Positions 33,877 through 45,442 of a DNA stretch of 64,000 nucleotides are shown here, in pieces. Made by a program: the position numbers and the translations under genes. Origin of the DNA: Thinopyrum elongatum. Its lineage: Eukaryota > Streptophyta > Magnoliopsida > Poales > Poaceae. Positions within the stretch are counted from its first letter, which is position 1. Each line of letters begins with the position of its first letter. The notes under the pieces are model-generated. The model did not search any database and was not told the DNA's origin. It saw only the letters and a list, made by a program, of their open reading frames with translations. The stretch spans positions 550,639,368-550,703,367 of the forward strand of contig CM022303.1 in NCBI GenBank assembly GCA_011799875.1, read 5' to 3'.

Positions 33877-34100
33877 TCTACTTAGAAAACCAAACCATAA
33901 TTTACAACTTAATTTTATGGCAATTTTCAATTTTATAGAAGTCCAGAACATTTTAAAAACAAATAATCATAATTTACAAAATGCACTGAATAGAACGAAA
34001 AAGGGCCAAGAAAACATTTTTGCCCAAAACTACCCAGGGGAGCCCATTAATAACCCAGCGCCGCAATAGAAAATCTAAAAAAAGTTAAATTCTGTACGGG

Positions 34101-34479
34101 CCAAGACAACCTGCCCCCAGCCCATGGCCCAAAACGGCCCACATGGCTCCCGAAGCCTGTTAGCTTTCCACGCCTCTTTCAGACGTCGGATCAAATCCAA
34201 CGGTCCATGGTGGGCGCCGGCGGAACAAAAGATGTAACAGCTGAAACCCTAGCCTCATTTTCGCTGCCTCCCTGATATTCTCGCATGCCGGTGTGAGACA
34301 GAGCACCGTGGCGCCCGCTTGGCTAGACAGCTGCTCGACGCCCTGTTCGTCATCATTCATGGCTGCTCAGCGGCTCTGCTCGCCGGAGTAGCATGCAACG
34401 GAAGGATCCCGTGCGCTACTCCGTCGAGCGTGGCTACCTGTGCTGCGAGCAACATTATGCTTAGGCCCAATGATAAACC
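34101..34479. other. No supported gene; GC-richer spacer
   Basis: It contains several GGCCCA words near 34100-34145 and a GC-rich segment 34150-34440, in contrast to the AT-rich copia body. A 66-codon open frame on the minus strand (34360-34160) has no recognisable features. Confidence 0.4.
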
Positions 34480-35175
34480 TTAAATGAACAAACCAAAAGT
34501 TTTTTTTACAACAAACAAACCCAAAGCCTTAATACTAGAGCCACCGGTATATGTGTTGGACGTAATTGTTTACACGAGGTCTCAACAATGGTCGATGACT
34601 AACGTTTAAACAAGGGCTCATTTGATTCACAGGGTTGGGAACGCGTAGGAATAGGAACCGTACAGGAATAGGATGCACTGTCCACTGAAAATCCTACATC
34701 GAGTAAGCAAAACAGGGGAATTTTTTCATGAAGTCCAACCTTTTTCCTGTGAAAATGAACTAACGACGCGTTTGGTTCGATGGAAATGTCACGGCTTCCG
34801 ATTACAGCGCTTTCCGAAACAGTATCCGACGTTTGGTAGGCCCACGACGTATTGGGTAGCGGCGTCTTCCGATACTTGCGCTCGCGAAAGTGAAAACGGC
34901 AGGACCGAAGCTGATTAGAAATACGGGAGCCGGACGCTCGAAACAAACAGAGCTTGTATTCGGTAAAAATAGTTTGAAAACGGAGCTTCCTGATACCCAA
35001 GTCGAATACGTTACCTGAGCGCATACCAAACGCGTCGTAAGAAGTTCCTATAGAATTGGTTCCAGAGGAATGCAATCCTGTGAATCAAACAACATGTAAA
35101 TGAAAATTTTCAGAGGGTGTCATTAATCCTGTAAAATTCCTATGCAAATCCGGTAAATCAAAGGAGGCCTACACC
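34480..35175 (+). repeat. Duplicated block, copy 2, with nested MITE
   Basis: It is similar to 29070-29495 on both sides of a nested 274-bp insertion (34764-35037). Its core 34614-35169 is the same MITE-like element as at 29205-29489. Confidence 0.88.
34764..35037. mobile_element. Tourist/Harbinger-type MITE, 274 bp, TAA target duplication
   Basis: The ends are CGACGCGTTTGGTTCG and its inverted partner CATACCAAACGCGTCG. It is flanked by TAA at 34761-34763 and 35038-35040. Copy 1 of the duplicated block has a single uninterrupted TAA at the homologous point (GAACTAAGAAGTTCC near 29360). Both the insertion and the duplication are therefore read directly. There is no ORF. The superfamily call rests on the TAA duplication and MITE size. 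Confidence 0.9.
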
Positions 35176-36436
35176 AAATCTAACCCTGAACACTAAAACT
35201 ACCGAAACATGTACAGAATAGCACGCAAGAAAAACCCACCGACTCGGAGACAAAGTGGCTCGGCCAAGAGCATCGGACGCACAGATCATTCGTTGCTGTG
35301 TCAAGTTTTGGTGGGCCGCTTCTTTCTGCTTAGACGGTCTGGATGTCTGCCATGCCCAGAATCAAGGGGCGGTGGCGTGGCGCCCAGCTGCTCTGTGGTC
35401 ACACGGACGCCGGTAGCATGATTGAAGCGCCATGCACGCAGGCGTGCTCTCGGCTGGACAGACAGGAGACAAAACCCACATGGATCGAGCCAGCAGCACC
35501 TCTGGGCCCGCCACTACACCTTGAGTCGAGGCCCTGGCTGCCTTGATCCAACGCCTGGCCCGGCCAGCGATCACCATTTTGGCGCTGCGCCATTGGCACA
35601 CCTTGAGTCGAGGCCCAGGCCGGCGACAATCCTTTTGGCGACGCGCCATTGGCATTTGCGTGGCAATGCAAAATGTACAGCCAAGCATCGCACATCTAAC
35701 AGTTGTCGTGTTGGAATAAAGGTGCTGGTAATTTAAAAAAAAAAAGCAGTAGAAACTTATACATGTGCGCCTCACATTTTAGACAGTGGTTTTTTTAGGG
35801 AATTTTAGACAGTGGTTTGTACAAGTAATAAGTACTAATTCTCACCCGCAAAAAAAAACTAATAAGTACTTTAATTCTGTATAAAATGAAATGTATTGTA
35901 TTTTTTTTGTTTTAGATGAGGTTAAAATATATAGTTGCCAATTGTTAATAGAAGGCGCACTATTTTTTCTCACCGGGGATATGCCCACATAATACTTCCA
36001 TTAAAATAACTTGGTATTCCTATTTATTACTAGAATTTTTAAAACCGAGAATGGAACAATATTGAAGATCGTTTCGAGAAAGGGTTGAGTAGCTGACGAG
36101 ACAAGAACTTATCTTATGGCGGTCGGTTAGCACCGATTAACTTGGTCTTGAGCAGTCTACTTATTCTTTTATGTCCCTCTTAGAGATCTCTGAAAGGGGT
36201 CATGAAAACAGACTACTACCATGAAGGCAATTACGTACCCGAATGAAGCAATGTTGGCAAATAGGTTGTCATTGTATTGCACTGAAATTTTTCATTTGCC
36301 TGGAAGCATGAGATGTCGGGTATGTTCTTTGTCAGAAGTTCTTATCGGTTGTCTTTCACAAAATAATGCGGCTGAGTCATTCTAGTGAGACAATTGCCAT
36401 TTTGAGGGTGGTCGGAAGATCTGGAACATGATCTCG
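35176..36436. other. No supported gene; GC-rich patch with a short duplication
   Basis: 35210-35680 is GC-rich with overlapping open frames on both strands, none recognisable. CACCTTGAGTCGAGGCCC occurs twice (35518 and 35600), each followed by TTTTGGCG and CGCCATTGGCA, a tandem duplication of about 80 bp. 35730-36300 is AT-rich. Confidence 0.45.
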
Positions 36437-36439
36437 CAT

Positions 36440-36458
36440 GCCCCCCCCCCCCCCCCCT
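36440..36458. repeat. Poly-C tract (about 18 bases)
   Basis: An uninterrupted C run follows CTCGCATG. Tracts of this kind are prone to length errors. Confidence 0.8.
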
Positions 36459-39250
36459 AGAGGTAGTGTATTTGGTCACATGCTCGCAATGGAGCCACTT
36501 GGCATGCATCACAACCATTGCAAGAGGAAGACATGTACCATGCCTGAAACATGGCATGTGCGTAATGGAGCAAGAGGATGGGTATCATGCGGTTATGAGG
36601 CGTACAGAGGCGGGAGAACTTCGAGATGAGATGATGCCTAAGGTTTCAAAATTGCCCTTAGAACTAGCACCAAAACACATTGGCAGATATTAGGTGCTAG
36701 TGATTTTGGATCAATGCAACGATAATACAAGAGAAAAACCACTCTTCCTAGTTCCTATGGTGGAGAGCTTTGCACCAATGCACATTATTTTGTCTATGCC
36801 TCAACCGTGTTTCTTGAGGTATACAATCGATTCATGCAAGAAACAGAAGCCGACCAAGATCAAAACGACTGGAAAGGTAAGTTCATATTGGATTGAGTGA
36901 AGAATTCAAGTCAAAATAAATAACCAGGTCAATGCAATACAGAATAGATTAAGCTGGAAACTAGTTGGCTTGACTTTATGGTCGATGTAAGCTCAAAATG
37001 GACTCTGTAAGAAGATTCCTAGGGCCAATTTTATGTGACAATAGAATAGCTCTCATCTAGTTGGCTTGGGTGCCAATCCATAATTGTCCGTGGAGTTATT
37101 GACACCATCGATCGGCCGATTATTGTAGAGAGTGGTTGCAATATCGGTGAAGGAGCTTTACAACTTGAGATGGTCGAAATCAATTATAGCATAGAATTCT
37201 AAGGGTATTGCAAGTCTAGTGGAACATCATCCAGGGTACAAGTCTACATTGGTACAGAGTACTGCAACTCCACTGGCTAGTTAGTTCTAGTAGGTTTTTT
37301 TTGTAATGATGTGTTGCTTTCCTTTCTTCCAACCCACATGTCGGAGGTGATGTGTCGTGTGATTGCAATGATTTTTTATTTTTAATTAACATGCACCATT
37401 TTAAGTATCCTAGGTTCTTCTCCACCTCATGTAGACTCTATTGTCAAGTGGTAGGTTGAAAATAAAAAAAAATCAAGATGAGATTTGCCGCTATGTCATT
37501 CGGCGCTTTGCTGACCTCCACATCTTCCTCTGAGCCCCCCTCCCCTCGACCACCTCATCTTTGGCCTCTTTATCTCCCTTCTCCCATAGCTTCGGCTGCC
37601 AGAAGGGAGAGGAGAGCGGGCCCAACCCGTATTGTGTTTATAGTAGGTGATTTTCTTTTTCTGAATAAACCAAACCTAGTGCTTGCTCTTCTCTTCTGTG
37701 TGATTTCCTCTACGGTCATGGTGAATGGGGAAATAGTCATTGGAAGTGGATATCATGCCGGATCTGAGATCCTGCTCCTTGTCCCCGAGCTGGAGGTTTG
37801 CACTACTCAGTTCTCTACGCCGGCCACCACCATGGTGGTGGAGGCATCAAGGAGAACAAGTGGATCACCAGGATCCGGCATTCGGAGAGAAGCTCATCAT
37901 CGTTGACATTGTTGTCGAAAACTCTGTTGGCCGAAGGCGGCCTCATGGAGGGGACGTCTCTGCATCAGCGTGAGCTCATCTTCTTCATCTCGGCTTGGAA
38001 GACTATATGAAGGTAGTGTTGCAATGGTTTGGAGTCCACCTTCTTCTCTTCTGTTATTAGTTATTGGAGCTGGCGCATGCCCGCCGCATAGGCCCAACCT
38101 CCATGCAGAAACAAGGGATTGATTTGTAATTTTATGTCTTTGGAGTCCATAGGTTTGTATTGTCATTTATATTTACTAGATAGTTGCACATCAATTTCTA
38201 CATAGTTGCACCTAATAGCGAAATTGCAGGGGAGCACACGGCGACCACCTTCACCGGAATCTCCCCCACTCATTTGCATCGGGATCCCAACCACTATATT
38301 AGTCAGGATGTATTCCATGATTCACACATCGTGTATGTCCCTCTAAATATTTTCGTATAAATCTCAACAGCTATAGTTACCTGACCAGTGGCAGAGAAGC
38401 AGACCCATCGTCTCCAGCGGCCACTCCCCAACCACCCATCAAAACTTAAATGCGACCCATTGTTCCTATTTGTAAAAGTGGCGAAAATATATTATTTCAA
38501 CCTAAAACATGCCTTAAAGTAAACGCTGGGTTTCATGATTGTTACCATTTTCAATGAATAAAATGTATTTTCAAGGTGGTACTAATTCCTCAAAGTTTCA
38601 TGTTACAAATTCCATAGTATTATTTATTTCTAGGAAAACCAAGATTTTATGCTACTTAGTTAAAAAACTAAGATAATTATAATGATATTTTATGTTATTT
38701 TTCATCTCTGACAAAAAACCAAGAACTTCGCGATAATAATGCCAGGAAATCTTATTATATTAATCTCCAAATTATCCTCTTCTAAAATAACTGAGAATCT
38801 GATGATACTTAATCAGACGTTATTTGTACCAAGTCTTTGTAGCTGCATCTTTTATTTTACCTTTTACCATTTTACCCTTCCACTCTAAGTTGCCTGGCAA
38901 GTTCACATTCCTTTATTTTCAATCAACTCTCCGTTGAAACTTGCACCACTTTGTCAGTCACTGCGTCAATTAAATGCATTGTCGAGTAAATTGAATGAGT
39001 ATGCACAGCTCTTTACTATTGGCATCTACGTAAAGCGTTGTATTGTGAAATTGCTGTCAATTTAATGAAAAGTTGCACTAATCCCCAAACAAACGACGAG
39101 TGGCTTAGATTCCGGTGGGTGTCGTCACCGTGTGCTCTTCGTCTGCATCCCACCTAATAGGGCTAAATTACACACACAAAATTCATCGAAACATACCCTT
39201 GTTCAATGGATTACACACAAAAAATTCATCAAAACATTCGTGGATATAGT
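36459..39250. other. No supported gene
   Basis: This is AT-rich, apparently low-copy sequence. A 142-codon open frame (37478-37906, plus) has Pro/Ser-rich composition and no recognisable domain. I do not call it a gene. Confidence 0.4.
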
Positions 39251-39349
39251 TTCGAAGAGCACGTCGGGAGAATTCCAACAGTGAAAACAGATTTTAATTT
39301 CGGTTTTCAATTCAAAAGTTATGGCTTTAAAAAAATAAAAATATGAAAT

Positions 39350-40110
39350 AAATGTATTCTCACTTGTTCAATGGATTACTTTTTCTAATACTATGAATTA
39401 GTGGACCAACACTTTTCAAATCTGGTCAGACACTCCGGATTACTAGCGAGCCAATAAGCACTCACTAGACGCATCCTTTTAGAAGAAAAAATGTAAATTA
39501 AATACGTTTGCACCTATTCACATGGATACTTTTTCTAGTACTAACGAGCCAACCGCTACTCGCTAGACGCATCTTTAAAAAAATAAAATATGAATTAAGC
39601 GTGTTCACACCTATTCACATGGATACTTTTCCTACTCCCTCCTTCAATGTATATAGAGCCTAATGCATTTTTTGAGGCTAACTTTGACCACATGTTAGAG
39701 TAATAATATATGACATGCAAGTTACACGAAGCACGCCATCAAATTCGTATGTGGAAGAAGCTTGTAATGATATAATTTGCACATTATATATCTCATACAT
39801 TATTAATCTTATCAATAGTCAAAGGCAACCTCGAAAAATGTATTAGGCCCTATATATATATGAAATGAGGGAGTAGTATGGACTAGAGGGGGACCAACAC
39901 CCAGCCACTCCAGATTACTAGCGAGCCAACGGCCACTCACTATACACATCTTTAAAAAGATTGAAATATGAATTAAATACGTTCACACCTGTTTGTATGG
40001 TACTTTTTCTAATATGAATTAGAGGGGACCAACACTTTTTAAGTCTGGCCAACCACTCCAGATTACTTAGTAAGCCAATGGCCACTCGCCAAACGCATCC
40101 TTTTTGAACA
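39350..40110. repeat. Degenerate 90-150 bp tandem repeats 5 kb-side of the oxidase gene's 3' end
   Basis: Four to five copies share ACTAGCGAGCCAA, CACTCRCTAGACGCATC, TTCACACCTRTTCACATGG and TACTTTTTCTA landmarks (around 39360, 39480, 39570, 39910 and 40060). A Stowaway MITE interrupts one unit. Confidence 0.75.
39635..39873. mobile_element. Stowaway-type MITE, 239 bp, TA target duplication
   Basis: It starts CTCCCTCCTTCAATG and ends ATGAAATGAGGGAG. It is flanked by TA at 39633-39634 and 39874-39875. The CTCCCTC terminus is the Triticeae Stowaway (Tc1/mariner) signature. It splits a tandem repeat unit, and the neighbouring units show the empty site. Confidence 0.88.
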
Positions 40111-40553
40111 ACGCTATAAATCCCTATGCTCCTTCGGAACCCTCGAGTGTTCAAACTATATAAAAGTAAAGATAGAAATAGAAAATCAAGTGGTCGGTCG
40201 AATATTAAAAGACCACACAATTAGTAGTGCAATTAATGAACAATAACATAAACACGCTACCATGAATGGCCATTAACATCTCACGAATCATCACACCCTC
40301 ACCGACTACTCTTGCAGGAAAGTACACTGTCTTAACTGTAGTACTAGTAGACAACTAGACATCAGAGGAAGGATAAAAATACAACTGACACTTCTTAACG
40401 AGGAAAGTAAACCGTCTGAACCAGTAGTCGTCATGAAGGATCCAATACAACTGACAGTAGCAGTATTCTTTACGCAGCAAAGTAAACCATCGTCGACCAT
40501 GAATGATTTAGTTTGTTGATGATCCGATGCCTTGCCTTGGCGTGCAACCCTGC

Positions 40554-42125
40554 TCACTCGCGTGGTTGGTTGGCCATGGGCGGGATGCTCTGCTCGTTCC
40601 GGAAGAAGTTGGTGGGATCCGCGGCGGCCTTCACCTTGGCGAGCCTCTCGTAGTTGCCCAGGAAGTAGCGCTGGCCCCAGAACCTGGCGTTCTCCGCCGC
40701 GCCGAAGTCGTCCTCCAGCGCGTTCTGCCCGATGTCCAGGTCCCGGAAGTTGACGTACGCCTCCCGAGGGTGCTTCGTCACGTGGTGCGCCATGAACCCG
40801 TAGAACCCGTCCAGCCAGCTCGTCGCCGCCGGCCCGCCGTCGGCGCCCATCCAGTACGCGATGTACTGGATCACGTACAGCACCCCTCGCCGGTGCGGGT
40901 ACGGTGTGGCGTCCTCGGGCACGCCGCACATGAACCCGCCGTGCGGCTCCAGCACGATCACCCCGGCGCCCTTCATCGTGAACCAGCTGGAGTAGACCTC
41001 CTTCCACACCGCCCTGGGGATGGCGCGCCGCACGTAGTCGGACTTGCCCTTGCTGAAGGTCGTCGGGCTGGTTGGCCGGGGTAGGAGCACGTCCTCCACC
41101 GGCTTGCTGTTGGTGAAGCTGAAGAAGGACAGCGCCGCCGACTGCAGCCAGGTCATGGGCTGGCAGTCGGCGCTCGTCATGTTGAGCTCCGGGAAGTGAT
41201 CGCGCATCGTTGAGGCCAGCGAGCCGCACTCGCCGAGGTACAGGGCACGGAACACGGCCTGCTGCCCCGTCACCATCACCGTGATCGTGAGGTCGCTGGG
41301 GAGCGCCGGCGCCACGTCCTGCCATCTGGTGAGGATGTCGATGGCGCCCTGCTCCAGCGTCTTGGCGATGTTGAACACCGTCACCGTGGCCGGGACCGGC
41401 ACCAGCTGCACCTTCCACGAGAGCACCACGCCGAAGTTGCCGCCGCCGCCGCCGCGGATGGCCCAGAAGAGGTCCTCCCCCATGCCGGCCCGGTCGAGGA
41501 GCTCCCCGTTGGCGTTCACCAGCTTGGCGTCCACCACCCTGTCGATGGAGAGCCCGTACTTGCGCATCATCATGCCGATGCCGCCGCCGCTGAAGTGGCC
41601 GCCCACGCCGATGGTGGGGCACTCGCCGGACGGGAACGCGAGGCGGGGGTTGTTCTTGGCGACGGCGTAGTAGAGCTCCCCGATGGTGGCGCCGGACTCG
41701 ACCCACGCCGTGGAGGCCGCCTCGTCGACGCTGACGGCCCGGAGCGCCGCGAGGTCGAGCAGGCCGAACACCTCCTGCCGCGCCGACCGGTAAGACAGGC
41801 CCTCGTAGTCGTGCCCGCCGCTGCGCACGCGGAGGCGCACGCCGTGGCCGCGGCCGCACCGAATGGCGGCCTGCACTTGCGACGCGTCGGTGGGCGTCAC
41901 GATGCAGAGCGGCTTGGCCGTGGCGTTGACGAACTTGGCGTTCTTGATGTAGTTGACCAGCACGCCGGCGAAGTTGCTGGAGCACTGCGTGTACACCAGC
42001 TCGCCGGGGATCTTGTCCCTTATGCACTGGAGGAAGTCGTCGGAGGAGGCCATGGAAGGAACTGCGGCGAGGAGGAGGCTCGCGAGAAACGCGAGCACCA
42101 GGCCTCTGCCTCTGAGCGTAGCCAT
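40554..42125 (-). CDS. Berberine bridge enzyme-like FAD-linked oxidase
   Basis: A single open exon encodes 523 residues, the usual family length. An N-terminal hydrophobic segment (LVLAFLASLLLAAVPSMAS, about residues 9-27) is a probable secretion signal. A Cys pair (34 and 90) fits the conserved disulfide. The FAD-binding half has RSGGHDYEG with His105 and FPSGECPTIGVGGHFSGGG with Cys169. These are the two residues that tether FAD covalently in this family (known chemistry), so bicovalent flavin is expected. The C-terminal BBE motif (WGQRYFLGNYERL ... DPTNFFRNEQSIPP) is complete. The enzyme would oxidise a small molecule or sugar in the secretory pathway or wall, but the substrate cannot be read from sequence. 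Similarity to group-4 grass pollen allergens is at family level. The TATA box lies at 42193-42201. Coding GC is very high, as in many grass single-exon genes. Confidence 0.95.
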   Translation of the reverse strand: MATLRGRGLVLAFLASLLLAAVPSMASSDDFLQCIRDKIPGELVYTQCSSNFAGVLVNYIKNAKFVNATAKPLCIVTPTDASQVQAAIRCGRGHGVRLRVRSGGHDYEGLSYRSARQEVFGLLDLAALRAVSVDEAASTAWVESGATIGELYYAVAKNNPRLAFPSGECPTIGVGGHFSGGGIGMMMRKYGLSIDRVVDAKLVNANGELLDRAGMGEDLFWAIRGGGGGNFGVVLSWKVQLVPVPATVTVFNIAKTLEQGAIDILTRWQDVAPALPSDLTITVMVTGQQAVFRALYLGECGSLASTMRDHFPELNMTSADCQPMTWLQSAALSFFSFTNSKPVEDVLLPRPTSPTTFSKGKSDYVRRAIPRAVWKEVYSSWFTMKGAGVIVLEPHGGFMCGVPEDATPYPHRRGVLYVIQYIAYWMGADGGPAATSWLDGFYGFMAHHVTKHPREAYVNFRDLDIGQNALEDDFGAAENARFWGQRYFLGNYERLAKVKAAADPTNFFRNEQSIPPMANQPRE

Positions 42126-42192
42126 TTCCTTTTGCTTCTCTGGCTGCTAAGAGAGGAGTAGTGGTGTGTGCCTAAGCTGGCTGGAGCTAGCT

Positions 42193-42201
42193 CCTTATAT
42201 A
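42193..42201 (-). promoter_or_regulatory. TATA box of the BBE-like gene
   Basis: The minus-strand TATATAAGG lies 68 bp upstream of the ATG at 42125. It is followed by the 12-base palindrome GGAGCTAGCTCC (42194-42183). Spacing fits a leader of about 35-45 nt. Confidence 0.75.
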
Positions 42202-43660
42202 CTGCTCTGCTCGAACACTCCTACTACAGTAGGAGTACTATATTTTCCACTGGGTCACTGCGTGTGCGAGGAGCTTCGGATGGTTTTGCGTGCACGTCAG
42301 GCGAAGCGTCGATTCTACTGGTTAGTTTCTAGTAAATCTTAACATGATATGGCGCGCACGTTAAACATCTTAGGAAAAGAATCGCAGCCGATTGATTGGC
42401 AATGGCATGCTTAAGCTTGAGCTTCACTCCGGAGCGAGCTTGCGGTTGGCGTCCACGCTTCAACTGACCGACCGATGCTTTTGGCGATTGATTTTGTTTC
42501 TTGGCCACGCGACGGCAGTTCACAACGACTAAACTGGTTTGGTTTGGGCGATCTCCAAGCATACTCCAGTCCATACACGCACGCTGAATGTGACCCAAGC
42601 AAGATTCAACCGCTTTGACGGTGACACATGCTACATGCTACATGTACATGGTACATGCAGCTATCAATAATGACGTTTGTTCTACGTAGATTAAACGAGT
42701 TGGATAATGAGGAAATTGCGCGACAGAATTTTCGTAAACAGACGCAAATGAATAAAGTCACACACTACTTGGCTGGCTAGGGAAGGCTGCACGAACAAAC
42801 TATGTAAAACTTCGTTCCAGGTACCGGCAGAGTGCATTAGGTCTAGCGTAGGCACAACAAATAAAGATGAAGACGGGCCATCAAAGCTCAGGCCGTGAGT
42901 AGGACTTGAGATGTGCAAATTTATTCGAGGTTTTCGTCGATTCTAGCAGAAAGTACACCATCGCCTCCTAATTGCCCGAAAGCTCGAAGACATTTAATTA
43001 AGGCCACCTGTTTGTTTTACTGGGAACTTCTGGCATTTTCATGTTGGCAGCAATCAATGATCTACTTAATTACACGGGTAAATAGAACCCTTGCAAGGAC
43101 AATGCATAGAGTTTATGACAATGTCCTTCCTCCACCGAAATTGCTGTGCAGACGACAGTACGCACACGACATGCAGCCAACACTTGTATCAAACGGTGGA
43201 GCAGTGCTGCTGCGCGCATCAGATGGCGTGAACTTCAGCATTGTTCAAAAATCGTCTCTGTACTGTCGTCTCTGTACTGTCGTGTGTATAGCAGGGTTCT
43301 TCCTCCACACTATCTTCGTCCATGTTTAATAGTCCCTTCCCAGGTTGAATGGAAGGAAACTAATAAAATATAAGCTTCCATTGAAGCAAAAGTGAACATA
43401 ATATCATTGGAAATTACATTCAAAAACGAATCCGCTAATATAATTTTTATGATATGCATTAATATTTTGCTAGTTAAATGTGAGGTTAAAACTATACGAT
43501 GGGGCTAATAAACTCGGATTGAGGCAATATCTATCATGGCTTAATAAACCTGCTTTTCGAGCGATATCGTCGGAGGTAGATTATACAGCAGCTCAGAGAT
43601 ATCATATCAAGCTAATATACGTTACTCCTATGTTCTATCATACAAACCAGAAACATATCA
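42202..43660. other. Upstream region of the BBE-like gene; no other supported gene
   Basis: This is low-copy-looking sequence with no recognisable repeat or protein. Short open frames (for example 42913-43329 plus) lack features. It may hold regulatory sequence for the gene ending at 42125. Confidence 0.4.
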
Positions 43661-43666
43661 GAAGAT

Positions 43667-45442
43667 TCAACCCTTAAATTCTTTCAACTCTCTAGTCACA
43701 TTAGAAATAGGATTCATCTCTGCAAACTCTGAGTCCATATTATGATAAAAATAGATAAAATCTTCTGTCAGTGTGGCCATCATATCATAATGATAATGGT
43801 AGGAACTGATAAGAAATTTATCCGGAGTGCCATGTTTTCCCTGAGCTATGATATTGAAACCTTCGTAGTGCCCCACAATTTTGTTCATCATATGGATGCA
43901 CAATCTTTGCCCCAATAAACTCACAAGAAAAGCATCAAAATAAAGGAATGAATTATATTATAAAGAAAACATATAACAGTTCTGGAGCTGCAACTGCGGA
44001 ATTTGGTCCCTTGGCTGTTGCCAAGAAGTTGATATGGAAGTACTCAAATGGGAACCTCTTCTTAAAAAGAGCAACACTTGATCCGCCCGGTACACTAGGA
44101 TTCACACCGCAAATGATATGAAGTTTATAGTGCACCTATAAGTAACAATGCAGAAGAGGGCAGCCAATATGTGAAAAAAGGTTTTGACCAAATGAAAGTA
44201 ACTGGTGCACACGTTAGAATTCAGAAGGAAGAAAACATAAAATAGAAGCAAATGTACCAACCCCTTTTTGCTGAGAGTACTCGCTCAATGCCGCCTTGAC
44301 CTTTCTGACAAAGAATGGTCGCGCCTAAATTTTTTCCGGAACTCTGAAATGAACCTTTTCTGGTTTTTGCTCAAGACATGTGAGTCGCCTAGGTCACTTG
44401 GTGAGCCTGCTCCTCGGACTTGGTAGGTGGATATTTATGTGGGAGAGCCATGGTGAGGCATGCATTCAACTCTGCTGTTAGTGAGTGTGCCCTGCAATAT
44501 ACTAGTGTAAAAAACGCTCTAATATTATGGGACTGAGGGAGTACTAGCTAAGAACTTGGTGGACTCTATGTTCAAGGAAGACGTGAAAAAATTCACGAGG
44601 GTCATCATGCCATGAAACAACAACTGCTTGCCTATAGGGGACTTGGTAAGTGTCAGGCACAGAATGATCATGCTTCATTGCCTCACGGATGGCCTTGTGG
44701 ACATCAGCATCGCTCCTGAACAGATACCAGATTGCATCGTGCTCTGAGATAGAGGGGAGACAGGTGTGAAGGAAGGCAACAAGGCTGTAAAGAGAACAAC
44801 ACTCAATGTGTGTAAGCATGTCTGTGCATATCATATCCACCATAAATTGTAGCTCAAACTTTTGGGGCATAGGAAACATGGAGCCATACCAAATGGTGTT
44901 GAGTATAATGTTGGAGATAGGATCCTTGGGGCCATAACAATATCCACCCCTGAGGAGGCTGCAGTGGTGACACTTGCGCAAGCCATCCCGAGGCAGCTTG
45001 GCAAGTGCCTCCAAGTAGTGCCCATGGATCTTGCCGAGGAGCAAAAGCTTCAGAGCCAGTGTGTATTTGAATGTCAACTGAGGCCCAACCTTTTTATGTG
45101 CCCTACTCCCCTCTATGGTCTCTGTTGTCCAATCACTTCTCTTTCTCTTCTTATTCTTCTTCTTACCACAAAGACGATCTAGTCATAGGCTGGCGAGATC
45201 ATCCATGCTCGTAGGACCTTTCCTGAGCAACCAAGCCAATCGAGCGCCTCCCTGTAGAAATCATGGATGTAACCGAGCAGATAGCATATATCGTGCTTCT
45301 CATCTGTGAGGACGAAAAGACATCGATCACTGATGAGGCGGTCACGCTTGCCATGCATTGTTAGTCGAGTTGCTTTCCTCGCGCGGCGGAAGTGCCTTAT
45401 TCGTTCGGTTTTTTGTGGGTGTGGATGGGGAAGGGCGGTCAC
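43667..45442 (-). pseudogene. Broken gene of an uncharacterised grass family (DUF3615-like)
   Basis: On the minus strand four open pieces follow in order. 45442-45179 is basic, then EKHDICYLLGYIHDFYREAL. About 45178-44544 is in another frame and has KYTLALKLLLLGKIHGHYLEALAKLP, CYGPKDPISNIILNTIWYG and WYLFRSDADVHKAI. About 44440-44265 ends with VRKVKAALSEYSQQKG before a splice-like site. 44135-43667 has HYKLHIICGV, FEYFHINFLATAKGP and a C-terminal piece with SYHYHYDMMATL. Repeated KIHGHYLEALAKLP/NIILN modules followed by an FHxNFLA region are what I associate with grass DUF3615-containing proteins (from memory, not searched). A frame change near 45180 and a Stowaway remnant at 44505-44541 indicate a pseudogene, although introns could explain part of it. 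Confidence 0.5.
44505..44541. mobile_element. Stowaway MITE remnant in the broken gene
   Basis: TAAAAAACGCTCTAATATTATGGGACTGAGGGAGTA is one end of the common CTCCCTCxGTCCCATAAT Stowaway group. The other end is absent. Confidence 0.65.

Larger units (their letters stand above)
29502..34100 (-). mobile_element. Degenerate Ty1/copia element, 5' LTR missing
   Basis: On the minus strand it has a 3' LTR (30037-29502), a purine-rich tract (30047-30038) and an RNase H remnant (about 30600-30250). Upstream, about 3.5 kb is AT-rich with no ORF above 90 codons. No LTR matching 29502-30037 is visible near 34000-34480, so the 5' end is lost and the upper limit is approximate. Three copies of an 18-base motif spaced about 910 bp lie in its upstream part. 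Confidence 0.7.

Noticed and set aside
37478..37906. 142-codon plus-strand open frame
   Set aside because: It has low-complexity Pro/Ser/Arg-rich composition, no domain and no splice or promoter context that I could support.
40306..42027. 573-codon open frame on the minus strand overlapping the BBE-like gene
   Set aside because: It is a frame-shifted shadow of the GC-rich BBE-like coding sequence. It is Arg/Ala/Gly-rich with no domain, while the other frame encodes a complete known family.
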